Shown one piece after another: positions 36,710 through 45,938 of a stretch of 64,000 nt of DNA. Position numbers and translations under genes: made by a program. Origin of the DNA: Rhodanobacter sp. C01 (lineage in GTDB: Bacteria; Pseudomonadota; Gammaproteobacteria; Xanthomonadales; Rhodanobacteraceae); the NCBI RefSeq assembly GCF_002001045.1, contig NZ_MUNR01000008.1, forward strand, positions 62,001 to 126,000, given 5' to 3'. The notes under the pieces were generated by a model, which worked only from the letters and a program-made list of their open reading frames with translations, made no database searches and was not told the origin of the DNA. Numbering within the stretch: the stretch's first letter is position 1; every line of letters begins with the position of its first letter.

Positions 36710-36732
36710 GGCGATCCTCCTGCGCCAATCAA

Positions 36733-36750
36733 TGTCAAGGAAACTTGACA
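36733..36750. promoter_or_regulatory. Palindromic operator candidate, TGTCAAG-N4-CTTGACA
   Basis: Perfect 7-base arms 36733-36739 and 36744-36750 surround GAAA. It lies just upstream of the leader ORF and near the predicted transcription start. A third TGTCAAG half-site lies at 36780-36786. An 18-bp symmetric site suits a dimer of the 65-residue XRE regulator encoded in the same operon, implying autoregulation. Confidence 0.6.
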
Positions 36751-36755
36751 AGTGC

Positions 36756-36785
36756 AGCGTAGGGTAATGATCACTCGCGTGTCAA
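36756..36785 (-). promoter_or_regulatory. Promoter candidate for the XRE operon
   Basis: On the minus strand TTGACA (36785-36780) is followed after 18 bases by TACGCT (36761-36756). The start point would fall at about 36750, inside the palindrome, so bound regulator would block initiation. The -35 is perfect; the -10 matches the consensus only in its TA and final T. Confidence 0.5.
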
Positions 36786-36925
36786 GCAAGCTTTACATCA
36801 ACGTCTGCGCAGGAAATCAGATAATGGCACGGTCGAGGAACGGTGTTCCGGATTGCAAACGTCCGGCACTGGCCGGCACGCAGCATTGATCGAAGCAGGC
36901 TTGCGACCGAAGCAGACAGTGAAGT

Positions 36926-37471
36926 CTAGAAATCGACTCGCACGGTCACCGTATCGGTATAAAAACCGTCTTTGGCATTGACGGGCAACGAACGGATATA
37001 GCCGTAGACGGGAACTCCGCCTAGATTGCCTCCAGCTGTGGATACCGGATAGGCATCGTCATCCCAGAATCCCTGGTTGACGTTGTTGCCACGCAACAGG
37101 TCGTAGGGAACGAGCGAGCCTCCCGGACCTTGAAGATTGCGTTGCTTGCCGGTGGAGTGCAGCCCGTAATCGAACGACACCTCCGGCGTGACCTCGTCGC
37201 TGCATTGCAAGGGCATGATGCCCTTGACCGGCTGGGAGAGATCCTGGTCATTCAGGCCTGCTACGGTATCGATCACCCGATGCTGTCCGAAATCCAGCAA
37301 GCCACGTCCCAACTTGAGCGAAGGACTACCACCTATGTCGCAGTAACTGGATACCGTCGCCATGATGGAAAGTCTGCTGCGACCTTCTCCGGCATGCGCG
37401 TTGCTGAACAACACCGCCGGCCAGCTCAGGGCACCGGCAAGCAAGGCCAAGGCAAGCATGGATCGGTTCAT
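36926..37471 (-). CDS. SCPU-domain pilus subunit (last gene of the cluster)
   Basis: A 181-residue secreted protein with a signal peptide (about 1-27) and one spore coat U (SCPU) domain. The domain has a Cys-containing first strand (VSSYCDIGG), a second Cys (LQCSDEV), SFDYGLHSTGKQRNLQG and the C-terminal strand FYTDTVTVRVDF. SCPU domains are the subunits of archaic chaperone-usher pili; the final alternating strand is the part held by the chaperone. It has diverged from the main pilin upstream and may be a minor or terminator subunit. The start at 37471 begins the signal peptide. Confidence 0.82.
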   Translation of the reverse strand: MNRSMLALALLAGALSWPAVLFSNAHAGEGRSRLSIMATVSSYCDIGGSPSLKLGRGLLDFGQHRVIDTVAGLNDQDLSQPVKGIMPLQCSDEVTPEVSFDYGLHSTGKQRNLQGPGGSLVPYDLLRGNNVNQGFWDDDAYPVSTAGGNLGGVPVYGYIRSLPVNAKDGFYTDTVTVRVDF

Positions 37472-37591
37472 GACGGGATTCCAGTATGCGACACACGTGA
37501 ATTGCATGATTCGGAGATCGGCCGCCTGCATGACGTCCATGAGGAACGCCATGCAAGCGGTACCGACTTCAAGCGGTTATTGCAAACCCGA

Positions 37592-38110
37592 TCAGTAAGC
37601 GACTGTGACTGTCACGGTGTCGATGTAGGTACCCGGTGCCGGCAATGTGACGCCGGCGGGGATCTGGCCATAGAACGGGACAGTCTGCGCCGTACCGTTA
37701 CCAGTGAAGCTCAGAGCCGCGCCAGCCGTGGTCGGGAACGCCGTCGTACGAGCCGACGTCGTATACAGGTTGTACGGCAACAGCGCCGTACCAAGCTTCA
37801 TGTTGTTCTGGCCGGCAGAAGCGTTCGCGCCGTTGTTGGCATACACCGTATACGGCGTGGTGTTGGAGCAGACCACCGACAGGCCGTAGTTGCCGCTGGT
37901 GGTCGTGTCGGCATTGTTCACCGCGAGGGTCGAGGTGACATTGCCGAAGTTCAGCAGGCCGTTGCCGCCGCCGCTGGTAGCGCCCGTGTTGAGGTTGCAA
38001 CCGGCTACGACGGTGGCTTGGACGGTCAGGTTGCCGGTGATAGAGCCGGCGAAAACCGGGGCGGTGAGCAGGGCGGCGAGCAGGCCCAGTGCGATAGTAG
38101 TCTTGCGCAT
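37592..38110 (-). CDS. SCPU-domain major pilin candidate (CsuA/B-like)
   Basis: A 172-residue protein. The signal peptide MRKTTIALGLLAALLTAPVFA precedes a Thr/Asn/Gly-rich SCPU domain with VVAGCNLNTG, the strand LNFGNVTST, LSVVCSNTTPYTVYANNGAN, MKLGTALLPYNLY and the final TYIDTVTVTVAY. The composition and the strong AGAGGA ribosome binding site suggest a highly expressed structural pilin. A 200-base spacer with hairpin-forming sequence separates it from the tip gene upstream, which could allow separate expression. It resembles CsuA/B of Acinetobacter in design. Confidence 0.87.
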   Translation of the reverse strand: MRKTTIALGLLAALLTAPVFAGSITGNLTVQATVVAGCNLNTGATSGGGNGLLNFGNVTSTLAVNNADTTTSGNYGLSVVCSNTTPYTVYANNGANASAGQNNMKLGTALLPYNLYTTSARTTAFPTTAGAALSFTGNGTAQTVPFYGQIPAGVTLPAPGTYIDTVTVTVAY

Positions 38111-38310
38111 GATGATGTCCTCTGATGAATGATGAAAAACGTGGTTTGTTGCTGAAGTTGACTGCAATGAGCTGCAGCTGGCCGGGGCACTGATCGCGTC
38201 GTCCGAGGGCCCCCCACCCGGACAACTGCGGCCGCCGGCAGGCGGTCCGGTGGATAGCTGCCGCTGACGCGGCCGATTGAGTGTTGAGCAAGTGAACATG
38301 GCAGCGACCC

Positions 38311-39378
38311 TCAGTAGTTCACCGTGACAACGACGGTATCGGTGTAAGTGCCGGTGGTGGCTGGCACGGCGGTGCCGTTCGGAATCCACGCATACACCGT
38401 CAATGTCTGGTTGCTGCCGCTGCCAGTACCGTTGACACCGCCTGCACCGCCGACAGTGCCAACGTTGGTCGCGTTCCAGGCGATGGTGTGGGCACTGTCC
38501 TGGTAAAGCGCATATGGAAGGTAATTAGTGCCGGACTTCATCCGGCGCGTGGTGGTGTAGTTGTTGCCGTTGCCCAGATAAACGGTGTAAGGCGCACCCT
38601 GATTGCACTGCACCGCAACCGCGCCGGTGGCGGATATCCCGCCTCCAGGCACCGTGATGGAGGCTGGAATGTTGCCGAAGTTGACCGTTGTGGTTGAAAC
38701 CTGCGTGCAAACGGAGGGGACGACAAAATTGGCCGTGTAGGTCACCGGGTTGATGGCGTCCCAGTTCGAGGTGGAAGAGACGAAGTTTCCCTCGCAGGCG
38801 CCGCTGTTGCCCTGTTCGTCGAACATGAACTGGATGGTGTTGTCCGAGTAGGTGCCGACCGGCAAGCCCGTGGCCTGCCCGGCGGGCACAGTGACGGTGA
38901 TCGTCGGGGCCAGCGACTTGGTAGTGCCACCCACGGGATTAGTGAGCACGTTGCTGTTGCTGCCGCTCGTGCTGCCGTATAGATGCGCACTGGTCATGCT
39001 CGTAATAGAGTTGGTGGTGTCGTTGAGCCCCACCGTGTACGCCATCGTGCTGCTGCCATTGGCGACGGTGCCATCGAATATCGACTCGTAGCAGACGTAA
39101 GCGCTGTTGCTTTTCGTGCCAGCGTTGCTGCAGGACCACGTGTTGGCGAACGGCAACGCGGCAGCGCTGTTGATGTTGGCGGCGGTGTAAGTGTAGGTCT
39201 GGCTGGTACTGCCTGCCATCGTGCAAGTCGCCATCGCTGGCGTCGAGACGAGTGCGAGCGGCGCGCCAACCAGGCTCGCCATCAGCAGGCTGCTCAGGAT
39301 GCTGCCGCACGTCAGCAGGCTTATCAGCCCCTGGCGACACCGACGCAGCAATGATAATGATGATGTAGATATGGTCAT
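38311..39378 (-). CDS. Two-domain SCPU tip adhesin (CsuE-like)
   Basis: A 355-residue protein with a long N-terminal signal region (about 1-50, ending TPAMA) and two SCPU domains, roughly 50-210 and 215-355. Domain 1 has CTMAGSTSQTYTYTAANINS and CYESIFDGT; domain 2 repeats the pilin pattern (SVCTQVSTTTVNFGNIPAS, QCNQGAPYTVYLGNGNN, YLPYALYQ) and ends TYTDTVVVTVNY. In archaic pili the two-domain subunit caps the fibre and provides adhesion, as CsuE does. Domain 1 is Ser/Thr/Asn-rich and would carry the binding loops. Confidence 0.85.
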   Translation of the reverse strand: MTISTSSLSLLRRCRQGLISLLTCGSILSSLLMASLVGAPLALVSTPAMATCTMAGSTSQTYTYTAANINSAAALPFANTWSCSNAGTKSNSAYVCYESIFDGTVANGSSTMAYTVGLNDTTNSITSMTSAHLYGSTSGSNSNVLTNPVGGTTKSLAPTITVTVPAGQATGLPVGTYSDNTIQFMFDEQGNSGACEGNFVSSTSNWDAINPVTYTANFVVPSVCTQVSTTTVNFGNIPASITVPGGGISATGAVAVQCNQGAPYTVYLGNGNNYTTTRRMKSGTNYLPYALYQDSAHTIAWNATNVGTVGGAGGVNGTGSGSNQTLTVYAWIPNGTAVPATTGTYTDTVVVTVNY

Positions 39379-39380
39379 GA

Positions 39381-39770
39381 TTAGAACTCCACGTCCAGGC
39401 GCTGCGCATTGATTCGCACCAGTCCGCCGTCCCGATCCTGCAGGCGCGGAGCGAGCACCCGGGTCAGGTCGAACGCCGTGTCGGCATCGTTGAGGATCCG
39501 TGCGCGATAGGGCACGCCGCGCGTGCAGCGGATCAACACCGGCTGCGTGACGCCGCCGATATTGAAGGTGCAGGTCGGCATCACTTCGAGTTGCACGAAC
39601 AGGCGCCCGAAAGCGTGTGGCTGGCCCAGCGCGCCACGCGCGGTGGGACCGAACGGATACAAGTCAGCCGTGTTTTGCGGTATCAGGTTCTGCCCGCGGA
39701 TGGGCAACGCCTGCGCCAGCAGGGCCGCGCCCAAAAATGCAGCCATCAGGGTGCGCGTCTTCACTTGCAT
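39381..39770 (-). CDS. Unrecognised secreted protein of the pilus cluster
   Basis: A 129-residue protein with a signal peptide (about 1-26, ending LPIRGQ) and one probable beta-rich domain. It contains LFVQLEVMPTCTFNIGGVTQPVLIRCTRGVPYRARIL, with two Cys spaced like those of SCPU subunits (first Cys after a VxPxC strand, second in RCTRGVPY). It is therefore probably a shortened or diverged SCPU-like subunit or an assembly factor. It overlaps the usher's 3' end by 10 bases and lies 2 bases before the tip gene, so it is part of the operon. Confidence 0.72.
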   Translation of the reverse strand: MQVKTRTLMAAFLGAALLAQALPIRGQNLIPQNTADLYPFGPTARGALGQPHAFGRLFVQLEVMPTCTFNIGGVTQPVLIRCTRGVPYRARILNDADTAFDLTRVLAPRLQDRDGGLVRINAQRLDVEF

Positions 39771-42199
39771 GTCAGCGGTCCTATCTGCTGCTGCGGCTTG
39801 CCGTTCACGTCGTAGTTGAAACTTGTCGTGCAGGTACCTGCCGCACCCAGATCGATACTGATGCGGTTGTGCGCCTTCAGTTCCTGGAAATAGACCTGGC
39901 CGTCGTAGCCGACAGGCGCACTTTCGCCACCCTCCAACTGGACGGTATAACCCGGGGCGATCGGCTTGCCGTCCTTGCCGCGCACGGTCACTACGGCGTC
40001 GTGAATGCGCTTGGCGCCGAAGTCGATGATGGTGCCCTGGCGATAGCCCGCGACGGCGACCTGCTCGGTGACTGCCGGCTGCCAGCCGTCTGCCAGCGTG
40101 GTCGGATCCAGGTATACGTGCTGCTCGTAATACGGCGTGATGTCCGGCAGGAACAGGCGTCCACTGCTGTTGGCCTGGCCGATGAGCACGCCGCCCTGCA
40201 TCACTTCGGCGCCCGGGCCGGCGTTGGTCACGATGGCGTAGGCATTGCCGATCTGCGGCGCCGCAAAGACGCCGCCGCCCGCGATTACCACTGAACCTTC
40301 GGCCGACAGGTCGGTGCGGGTGCTGCTGCCGTACTGATAGACGTCGCCACGCAGCTGCGCATAGTTGGTGCGCCAGCTGAGGTAAGCATCGCCCTGATTC
40401 GGCGCGTCGGCGTAATAGCTGCTGGCAATACCCCAGCCCACGTCGCCCTGACGCTGTCCTGCCAGGCCGTTGATCTGCTGGGTGTAGCCCATGTGACCGT
40501 TGTCGCTGGTGACCGTGGACTGGGTAGTAATGTTGTGGTCCAGGTTGATGCTCATGGACAGGTAGACGCCGCGATCAGCGTGGTTGTCCAGGTCCGTATA
40601 GGCATTCGCGAACACGCTGATGCGGTGGGTCAGTGCGCGCGAAAGCGACATGTTGACGGTGCGCAAGGTGCCGCCGGAATAGCTGATGCGGTTGTAGCTG
40701 AGGTTGATCGAGGTCGGATCGAACCCGGGCGTGAAACTGATGCCGGCGCGGTCGATGGCAGTGGCCTCGGCCGTTTCGGCCGAATCGGCGCTGTCGCCTG
40801 CATCGAACAACGGATGGCTGCGCTGATAGCGATAGCTGGATACGCGTCCCAGATCGAAATAGTCACCGAAGGTGCGCTGGGTACCGGCGTAAACGCGTAC
40901 GCCGTCGATCTGACCTTCCACATTCAGCGCGGCCTGCGTACCGGTCCAGTCCTTGTAATGGCTGCCGGCCAGCGACGCGCTGATCGTGCCGTAGCCACCA
41001 AGGCCCTGCACGACACCGCCGCCCAGATTGGCCAGGCCGTCAGCCGATGATTCCGCATGTCCCTCGACCGTTGTTTGGCTGGTCAGACCGTAGCGCATCG
41101 AGCCGGAGGCAAACACCGTATCGTCGTAATCGGACGACTGCAGCCCATAGTTCAACCGCGGCACGCCGACATCCAGCGAATATTCGAACACGCCCTGACG
41201 CAACTGCTCCGCGTTGTAGTAGTACGCCTGCGTCGTGGTGATCTGGCGACCGGTCGCGTCCGTGGCGACCAGGGTGACGTCGCCGCCCGACACATAGGGC
41301 AACGATTTCAGCTGGTACGGACCCGACGGCACCTGGCCGGCGAAGACCTCCTGCTGATTCACGTACAGGTCCAGAGTGGACGGCAACGCTGCCGATCCGG
41401 AGAACTGCGGCAGCGCTGCGGTCACGATGTCGGGGCGTTGCTCGAAAGCGCTCGCGAACTGGAAGCCGGCGAGGCGCACGCTGTTGGTCCACGACAGCGC
41501 ATTGCTGACGAAATCGCCGAAGGTGTACGAGCGGACATTCTGGGCATCGATGTAGCGCCAGCTGCTGTCCAGGCGCACGGCCTTGTTGTAACCGGATGTG
41601 GCGTCCTGGTTGTAGATCGCAGTGGTCGAAAAGATGCCGGCATTGGTGCTCAGCAGCCCCTCGAAATCACCGGAGACGTAGTTCCTGCCACCCTCATTCG
41701 TGTCATAGAGCCCGTAGTTGAGGATCGCCGAGGTAATCGGCCGAATCGCAGAAAGGTTGGTCTGCTGTGGGATGCCGCCCAGCTGCACTTCGTAGCTTTG
41801 CATCATGGCATCCGGCACCTGCAGCGTCAGCGACTGGCTGGCCTCGTCATAGCGGACGACCACGCCGGGCAAATCGCGCAGGCGCACCTTCACGTCCGCA
41901 GCCAGGGCCGGATTGATCTTCAGGCGCAGATGCCGCAGATCCCCGGCCGTGGCACTGAAGCTGCCATCCTGTGCGCGCTCGACGTTCAGCAGCTCATGGG
42001 TGTCGGTGTTGTTGAGCACCACCTCCAGCACCATGGCTTGTTCGCCGTCGGAATTGCCGGTTACGGATGTCGGCAGATCAGGCGGTGTCGACTGCAGGAG
42101 CGCAGCATGCCCCATCGCCGAAAACGCCACGACACTGAAATTGAAGGTAACGACAACCCGCAGAAGACGCCGCGCACGTCGGTCATTGACTCTCGACAT
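39761..42199 (-). CDS. Fimbrial outer membrane usher (archaic chaperone-usher type)
   Basis: An 812-residue usher with a long signal region (about 1-35) and periplasmic N-terminal domain (LEVVLNNTDTHELLNVERAQ). The 24-strand barrel has PITSAILNYGLYDTNEGG and DATGRQITTTQAYYYNAEQLRQGVFEYSLDVG. C-terminal domains follow (GAKRIHDAVVTVRGKDGKPI, then SAPVGYDGQVYFQELKAHN), ending with two Cys (GTCTTSFNYDV and LTCK). These fit ushers of the Csu/alternate (sigma/archaic) group. It exports and polymerises the SCPU subunits. The start at 42199 overlaps the chaperone gene by 17 bases. Confidence 0.92.
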   Translation of the reverse strand: MSRVNDRRARRLLRVVVTFNFSVVAFSAMGHAALLQSTPPDLPTSVTGNSDGEQAMVLEVVLNNTDTHELLNVERAQDGSFSATAGDLRHLRLKINPALAADVKVRLRDLPGVVVRYDEASQSLTLQVPDAMMQSYEVQLGGIPQQTNLSAIRPITSAILNYGLYDTNEGGRNYVSGDFEGLLSTNAGIFSTTAIYNQDATSGYNKAVRLDSSWRYIDAQNVRSYTFGDFVSNALSWTNSVRLAGFQFASAFEQRPDIVTAALPQFSGSAALPSTLDLYVNQQEVFAGQVPSGPYQLKSLPYVSGGDVTLVATDATGRQITTTQAYYYNAEQLRQGVFEYSLDVGVPRLNYGLQSSDYDDTVFASGSMRYGLTSQTTVEGHAESSADGLANLGGGVVQGLGGYGTISASLAGSHYKDWTGTQAALNVEGQIDGVRVYAGTQRTFGDYFDLGRVSSYRYQRSHPLFDAGDSADSAETAEATAIDRAGISFTPGFDPTSINLSYNRISYSGGTLRTVNMSLSRALTHRISVFANAYTDLDNHADRGVYLSMSINLDHNITTQSTVTSDNGHMGYTQQINGLAGQRQGDVGWGIASSYYADAPNQGDAYLSWRTNYAQLRGDVYQYGSSTRTDLSAEGSVVIAGGGVFAAPQIGNAYAIVTNAGPGAEVMQGGVLIGQANSSGRLFLPDITPYYEQHVYLDPTTLADGWQPAVTEQVAVAGYRQGTIIDFGAKRIHDAVVTVRGKDGKPIAPGYTVQLEGGESAPVGYDGQVYFQELKAHNRISIDLGAAGTCTTSFNYDVNGKPQQQIGPLTCK

Positions 42200-42920
42200 G
42201 CAGGCTTTCCTCGACAGGCATGTTGTCATCCTGCGCAGTGAGCTTCACGACCGTCCCCGGGGCCAGCGATTTGGCCTTGGGATCCAGTTTCAGATCGAAA
42301 CGCTTGTGCGAGGCCGCCAGCACATAGCCGTTCAGTCCGGCCCCGAAAACCAGCGGCGCGCCGCCGTCGGGACGTACGGTCAGCCCCGTTATCTTGGCGT
42401 GGCGTCCCCCGCTGTTGGTGGCATCGGCATGCAAACCACTGGCGTCCTGCCACACTTTCCAGCTGAGCTTGGCGAAGGCCTTGGGATCGACCACGAAGAC
42501 CGGCAGGGAGGTGCGCAGCACCATGGAAACGCCCTGACCTACCGTACGGGGATCGACCGGCTTGGGCAGCTCGTCGATGAACACGCGATAGCTCAGTTCA
42601 TTCTGGACAGGCGCGTTCGATTCGCGTGCGACCCGCACCGTATACGACGCCCCGGGAGGAATGGTTGTCGCAGGCGGGCTGACCAGCATGTCGGTGGCCG
42701 GCTCCAGCACTTCCTCGCCGTTTGCCTGGCTCCACTTGAAGATGCGCAATTGCAGACTGACCGGATCCGCACCGGTATTCACCAGCGTCATCGACGCAGC
42801 ACGTTGACCGGCAGGCATGTCGACACCGATCGGCGAGATCCGCAGCGAAGCGGCCTCGGCCGGCTGCGCCAAAGCGCCAAACAATCCAAGGGCAAGTGCC
42901 AGCGGCAGCGTGGATTTCAT
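42183..42920 (-). CDS. Periplasmic pilus chaperone
   Basis: A 245-residue chaperone of the PapD-like superfamily. The signal peptide spans about 1-23 (ending AEA-ASLRI). Immunoglobulin-like domain 1 has ISPIGVDMPAGQRAASMTLVN and IPPGASYTVRVAR, and the loop ELSYRVFIDELPKP is the conserved subunit-binding edge (Tyr-Arg plus P). Domain 2 follows from about residue 145. It stabilises SCPU subunits by donor-strand complementation and delivers them to the usher. It lies 23 bases after the first subunit gene's stop. Confidence 0.92.
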   Translation of the reverse strand: MKSTLPLALALGLFGALAQPAEAASLRISPIGVDMPAGQRAASMTLVNTGADPVSLQLRIFKWSQANGEEVLEPATDMLVSPPATTIPPGASYTVRVARESNAPVQNELSYRVFIDELPKPVDPRTVGQGVSMVLRTSLPVFVVDPKAFAKLSWKVWQDASGLHADATNSGGRHAKITGLTVRPDGGAPLVFGAGLNGYVLAASHKRFDLKLDPKAKSLAPGTVVKLTAQDDNMPVEESLHVESQ

Positions 42921-42943
42921 GATGAACAATCCGTCTCGGTCAG

Positions 42944-43498
42944 TCAGTAGGACAGGGTCAGCCACACGACATCGGTGTAGCGTCCTGCGGCCGGGTCCCG
43001 AAGGAACGGAATCCGGCCATAGATGGGAATGGCTGTGATCACGCCGGCTGTCGGTATCAAAAGCTGCAGCGGCGCGGTGGGGTCGAGCGGTATGTGCCGC
43101 GCAGGATCGGCATACAGGTTGTAGGCGATGCGTTCGCTGCGCGGCCCCAGCAGGTAGCGCTGCGAGCCTTGGGCATGCAGGCCGTAGTCCACTGTGAGCA
43201 CCGGTGCATTCACGCCCGTGTACGAACTGGAGCAGGCGATGTGGACGACGGCGCGGTCTTTCGTGGAGAGCGCGATCTCGTCAAGTGGCAACTGGCCGCT
43301 GCCGGCGGTGCGCCCGAAATCAAGCAGCGCGTCATCCATGCTTCCCGTGATGAAATCGCAACTCGGCTCCAGTTGCAGCCGCACTTCGAGAGCCCCGTTC
43401 ACGCTCCCAGCAAAAGCACCCTGAAAGAACGACATGCAGATGATGCCCGTCACGGCACACGCTGCACCGATGTATCGGCGGCTTGCTTTCACTTTCAT
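42944..43498 (-). CDS. SCPU-domain pilus subunit (first gene of the cluster)
   Basis: A 184-residue protein. The signal peptide (about 1-30, ending QGAFA-GSVNG) leads into one SCPU domain with LEPSCDFITGS, LDFGRTAG, IACSSSYTG, VDYGLHAQGSQRYLLG, IAYNLYADPARH and the C-terminal strand YTDVVWLTLSY. Two Cys are placed as in other SCPU subunits. The start at 43498 gives a compact signal peptide; an ATG eight codons upstream (43522) is possible and neither has a clear ribosome binding site. It heads the operon and may be the CsuA-like minor subunit. Confidence 0.82.
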   Translation of the reverse strand: MKVKASRRYIGAACAVTGIICMSFFQGAFAGSVNGALEVRLQLEPSCDFITGSMDDALLDFGRTAGSGQLPLDEIALSTKDRAVVHIACSSSYTGVNAPVLTVDYGLHAQGSQRYLLGPRSERIAYNLYADPARHIPLDPTAPLQLLIPTAGVITAIPIYGRIPFLRDPAAGRYTDVVWLTLSY

Positions 43499-44151
43499 GG
43501 CGGAGATGGCGATAACAGTCATGGCGGCGTGGCTACGGAAGCAGGAAACCCTTGAAAACCCTTGGTTACAGGGCGCAAAGCAGCTTCCATGCCAAGCAAT
43601 GGCCGGTTATGGATCAACAGGATTGAAAGCCCCTGAGAACGAGAGTCCGCGCCTCATGCGTCAGACTTAAGTGACAAAATTCGGCAATAATTTCTGCGTG
43701 CCACGTCACATTGTGTCGGCAAAAAGTACGTGTTTTCTACAGGTGACTATTTGTCACACATGTGATAAGCATTTGAAATCGAGCATTGCTCCAGGCGGAG
43801 GATGCCTTCGCGGATTTGCTCAAGCTACGGCCCGACGGGATTGAGCTCATGAGCCGGACTTGAACGGCTGGTCTGCACAATCAAGCACGGAACCCGCGCT
43901 GGATGGGGTCCTAGACCCGAGAGGTTATAACTAGGACCATGCAACGGGAGGCCAGCCGAAGCTGCCATGGCCGCGTCGCCTGTCTTGCGCCACTAGCGAG
44001 AGCCGATGTGATCGGGCGGTGATTCGCGCTCCGGCCGCCGCCAGCCTGATCCGACTCCGGCCGTGCAATGACTGGAAAAGCGGCTACGCCACGCCAAGTG
44101 CATACCTTGCCGGGCCTGCGGCCCGTGGCGATTGCACTACTCGCAATATGC
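43499..44151. other. 653-base non-coding region with repeated GTGAC/GTCAC half-sites
   Basis: No convincing gene is present on either strand. Bases 43660-43800 are AT-rich and hold GTGAC at 43671, GTCAC at 43705 and a perfect GTGAC-N5-GTCAC at 43743-43757. TCACA-CA-TGTGA overlaps this at 43754-43765. These are likely regulatory sites for the pilus operon that starts at 43498. Bases 43907-43938 contain 7-base inverted arms GGTCCTA/TAGGACC. A short open segment before the TGA near 43860 (EDAFADLLKLRPDGIELMSRT) could be the tail of a lost gene, without recognisable family. Confidence 0.5.
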
Positions 44152-44898
44152 TCAGCGTGAGGAGATGTATTTCTCGCGCCTGATCTGCGGCACCGGCAGG
44201 CCGAACTCCTTCAATGCAGCAAACGCCGCATCGACCATGTTCGGGTTGCCGCACAGGTAGGCGATGTCACGATCCGCGTGCGGTGCCAGTTCGGCCAGCA
44301 CGGTCTGCACGTGGCCGCTGCGGTCGGTACTGCGCGGGGTGGTTCGCGGCTGACGGCTGAGGCAGCCGTGGAAGGTGAAGCCAGGATGTGATTGCGCGAA
44401 CGCCTCGAACTCCTCGCCGTAGAGCAACTCGCCTTCATTGCGCGCGCCGTACAGCACCACCACTTCACGACCGCCTTTCGCCAGCAGTTTCTCGATCTGC
44501 GGCAGCATCGCGCGATATGGCGTGACGCCAGTGCCGGTGGCAAGCAGCAGGTAGCGCGGATGGGTGTCCGCCTCCTGCAGGCAGAAGCGGCCGTACGGAC
44601 CGCTGGCGTCGATGATGCCGCCGTTTTCGAGACCACCCAGCAACTTGGTTGCAGCACCGCCGTCGACGTAGCTCACCGCGATCTCGATGCGCTGCACCGG
44701 CGAGCTGCCGTCGCCCACGGTGGCCACCGAGTAGCTGCGTTTGGTTGCGGTACCGTCGTCGTAATGGAAGTGCACCTGCAGGAACTGGCCCGGCTGGAAC
44801 GCCAGCGGCTGGCCGTCGACGCGCTCGAACGCCAGATGGCGCACGCTGGGTGCCAGCATGTGGCTGTCGACGAGACGGAGCTGGAAATGATCGGCCAT
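44152..44898 (-). CDS. Ferredoxin-NADP+ reductase-like flavoprotein
   Basis: A 248-residue two-domain flavoprotein. The FAD-binding barrel has FQPGQFLQVHF and the RSYSVA motif (about residues 54-59), then SYVDGGAATKLLG and ASGPYGRFCL. The NAD(P) domain has LLLATGTGVTPYRAMLPQ and YLCGNPNMVDAAFAAL, and the C-terminus ends REKYISSR. Without a ferredoxin domain it would pass electrons between NAD(P)H and a small carrier. The ATG at 44898 begins ADHFQLRL. A divergent ABC exporter gene lies 95 bases away. Confidence 0.87.
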   Translation of the reverse strand: MADHFQLRLVDSHMLAPSVRHLAFERVDGQPLAFQPGQFLQVHFHYDDGTATKRSYSVATVGDGSSPVQRIEIAVSYVDGGAATKLLGGLENGGIIDASGPYGRFCLQEADTHPRYLLLATGTGVTPYRAMLPQIEKLLAKGGREVVVLYGARNEGELLYGEEFEAFAQSHPGFTFHGCLSRQPRTTPRSTDRSGHVQTVLAELAPHADRDIAYLCGNPNMVDAAFAALKEFGLPVPQIRREKYISSR

Positions 44899-44959
44899 GA
44901 ACGGAATCCGGGAAACAGTGCGTGCGCCCGGCAAATCCGGTCGACAGGGGTTGGCCCGC

Positions 44960-44965
44960 TATAAT
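44960..44965 (+). promoter_or_regulatory. -10 box upstream of the ABC exporter genes
   Basis: A perfect TATAAT lies 28 bases before the ATG of the ATPase gene, in the gap shared with the divergent flavoprotein. The -35 region is weak: tcgaca at 44941-44946 is only 13 bases away. Leader length would be about 20 bases. Confidence 0.45.
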
Positions 44966-44993
44966 AATTGGCTTGGCCTCTCCGGTGCAGCCC

Positions 44994-45934
<941 letters not shown>

Positions 45935-45938
<4 letters not shown>

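Noticed and set aside
43434-43670. A 78-codon plus-strand frame at the head of the pilus operon
   Set aside because: Mostly antisense to the first SCPU gene, no ribosome binding site or domain.
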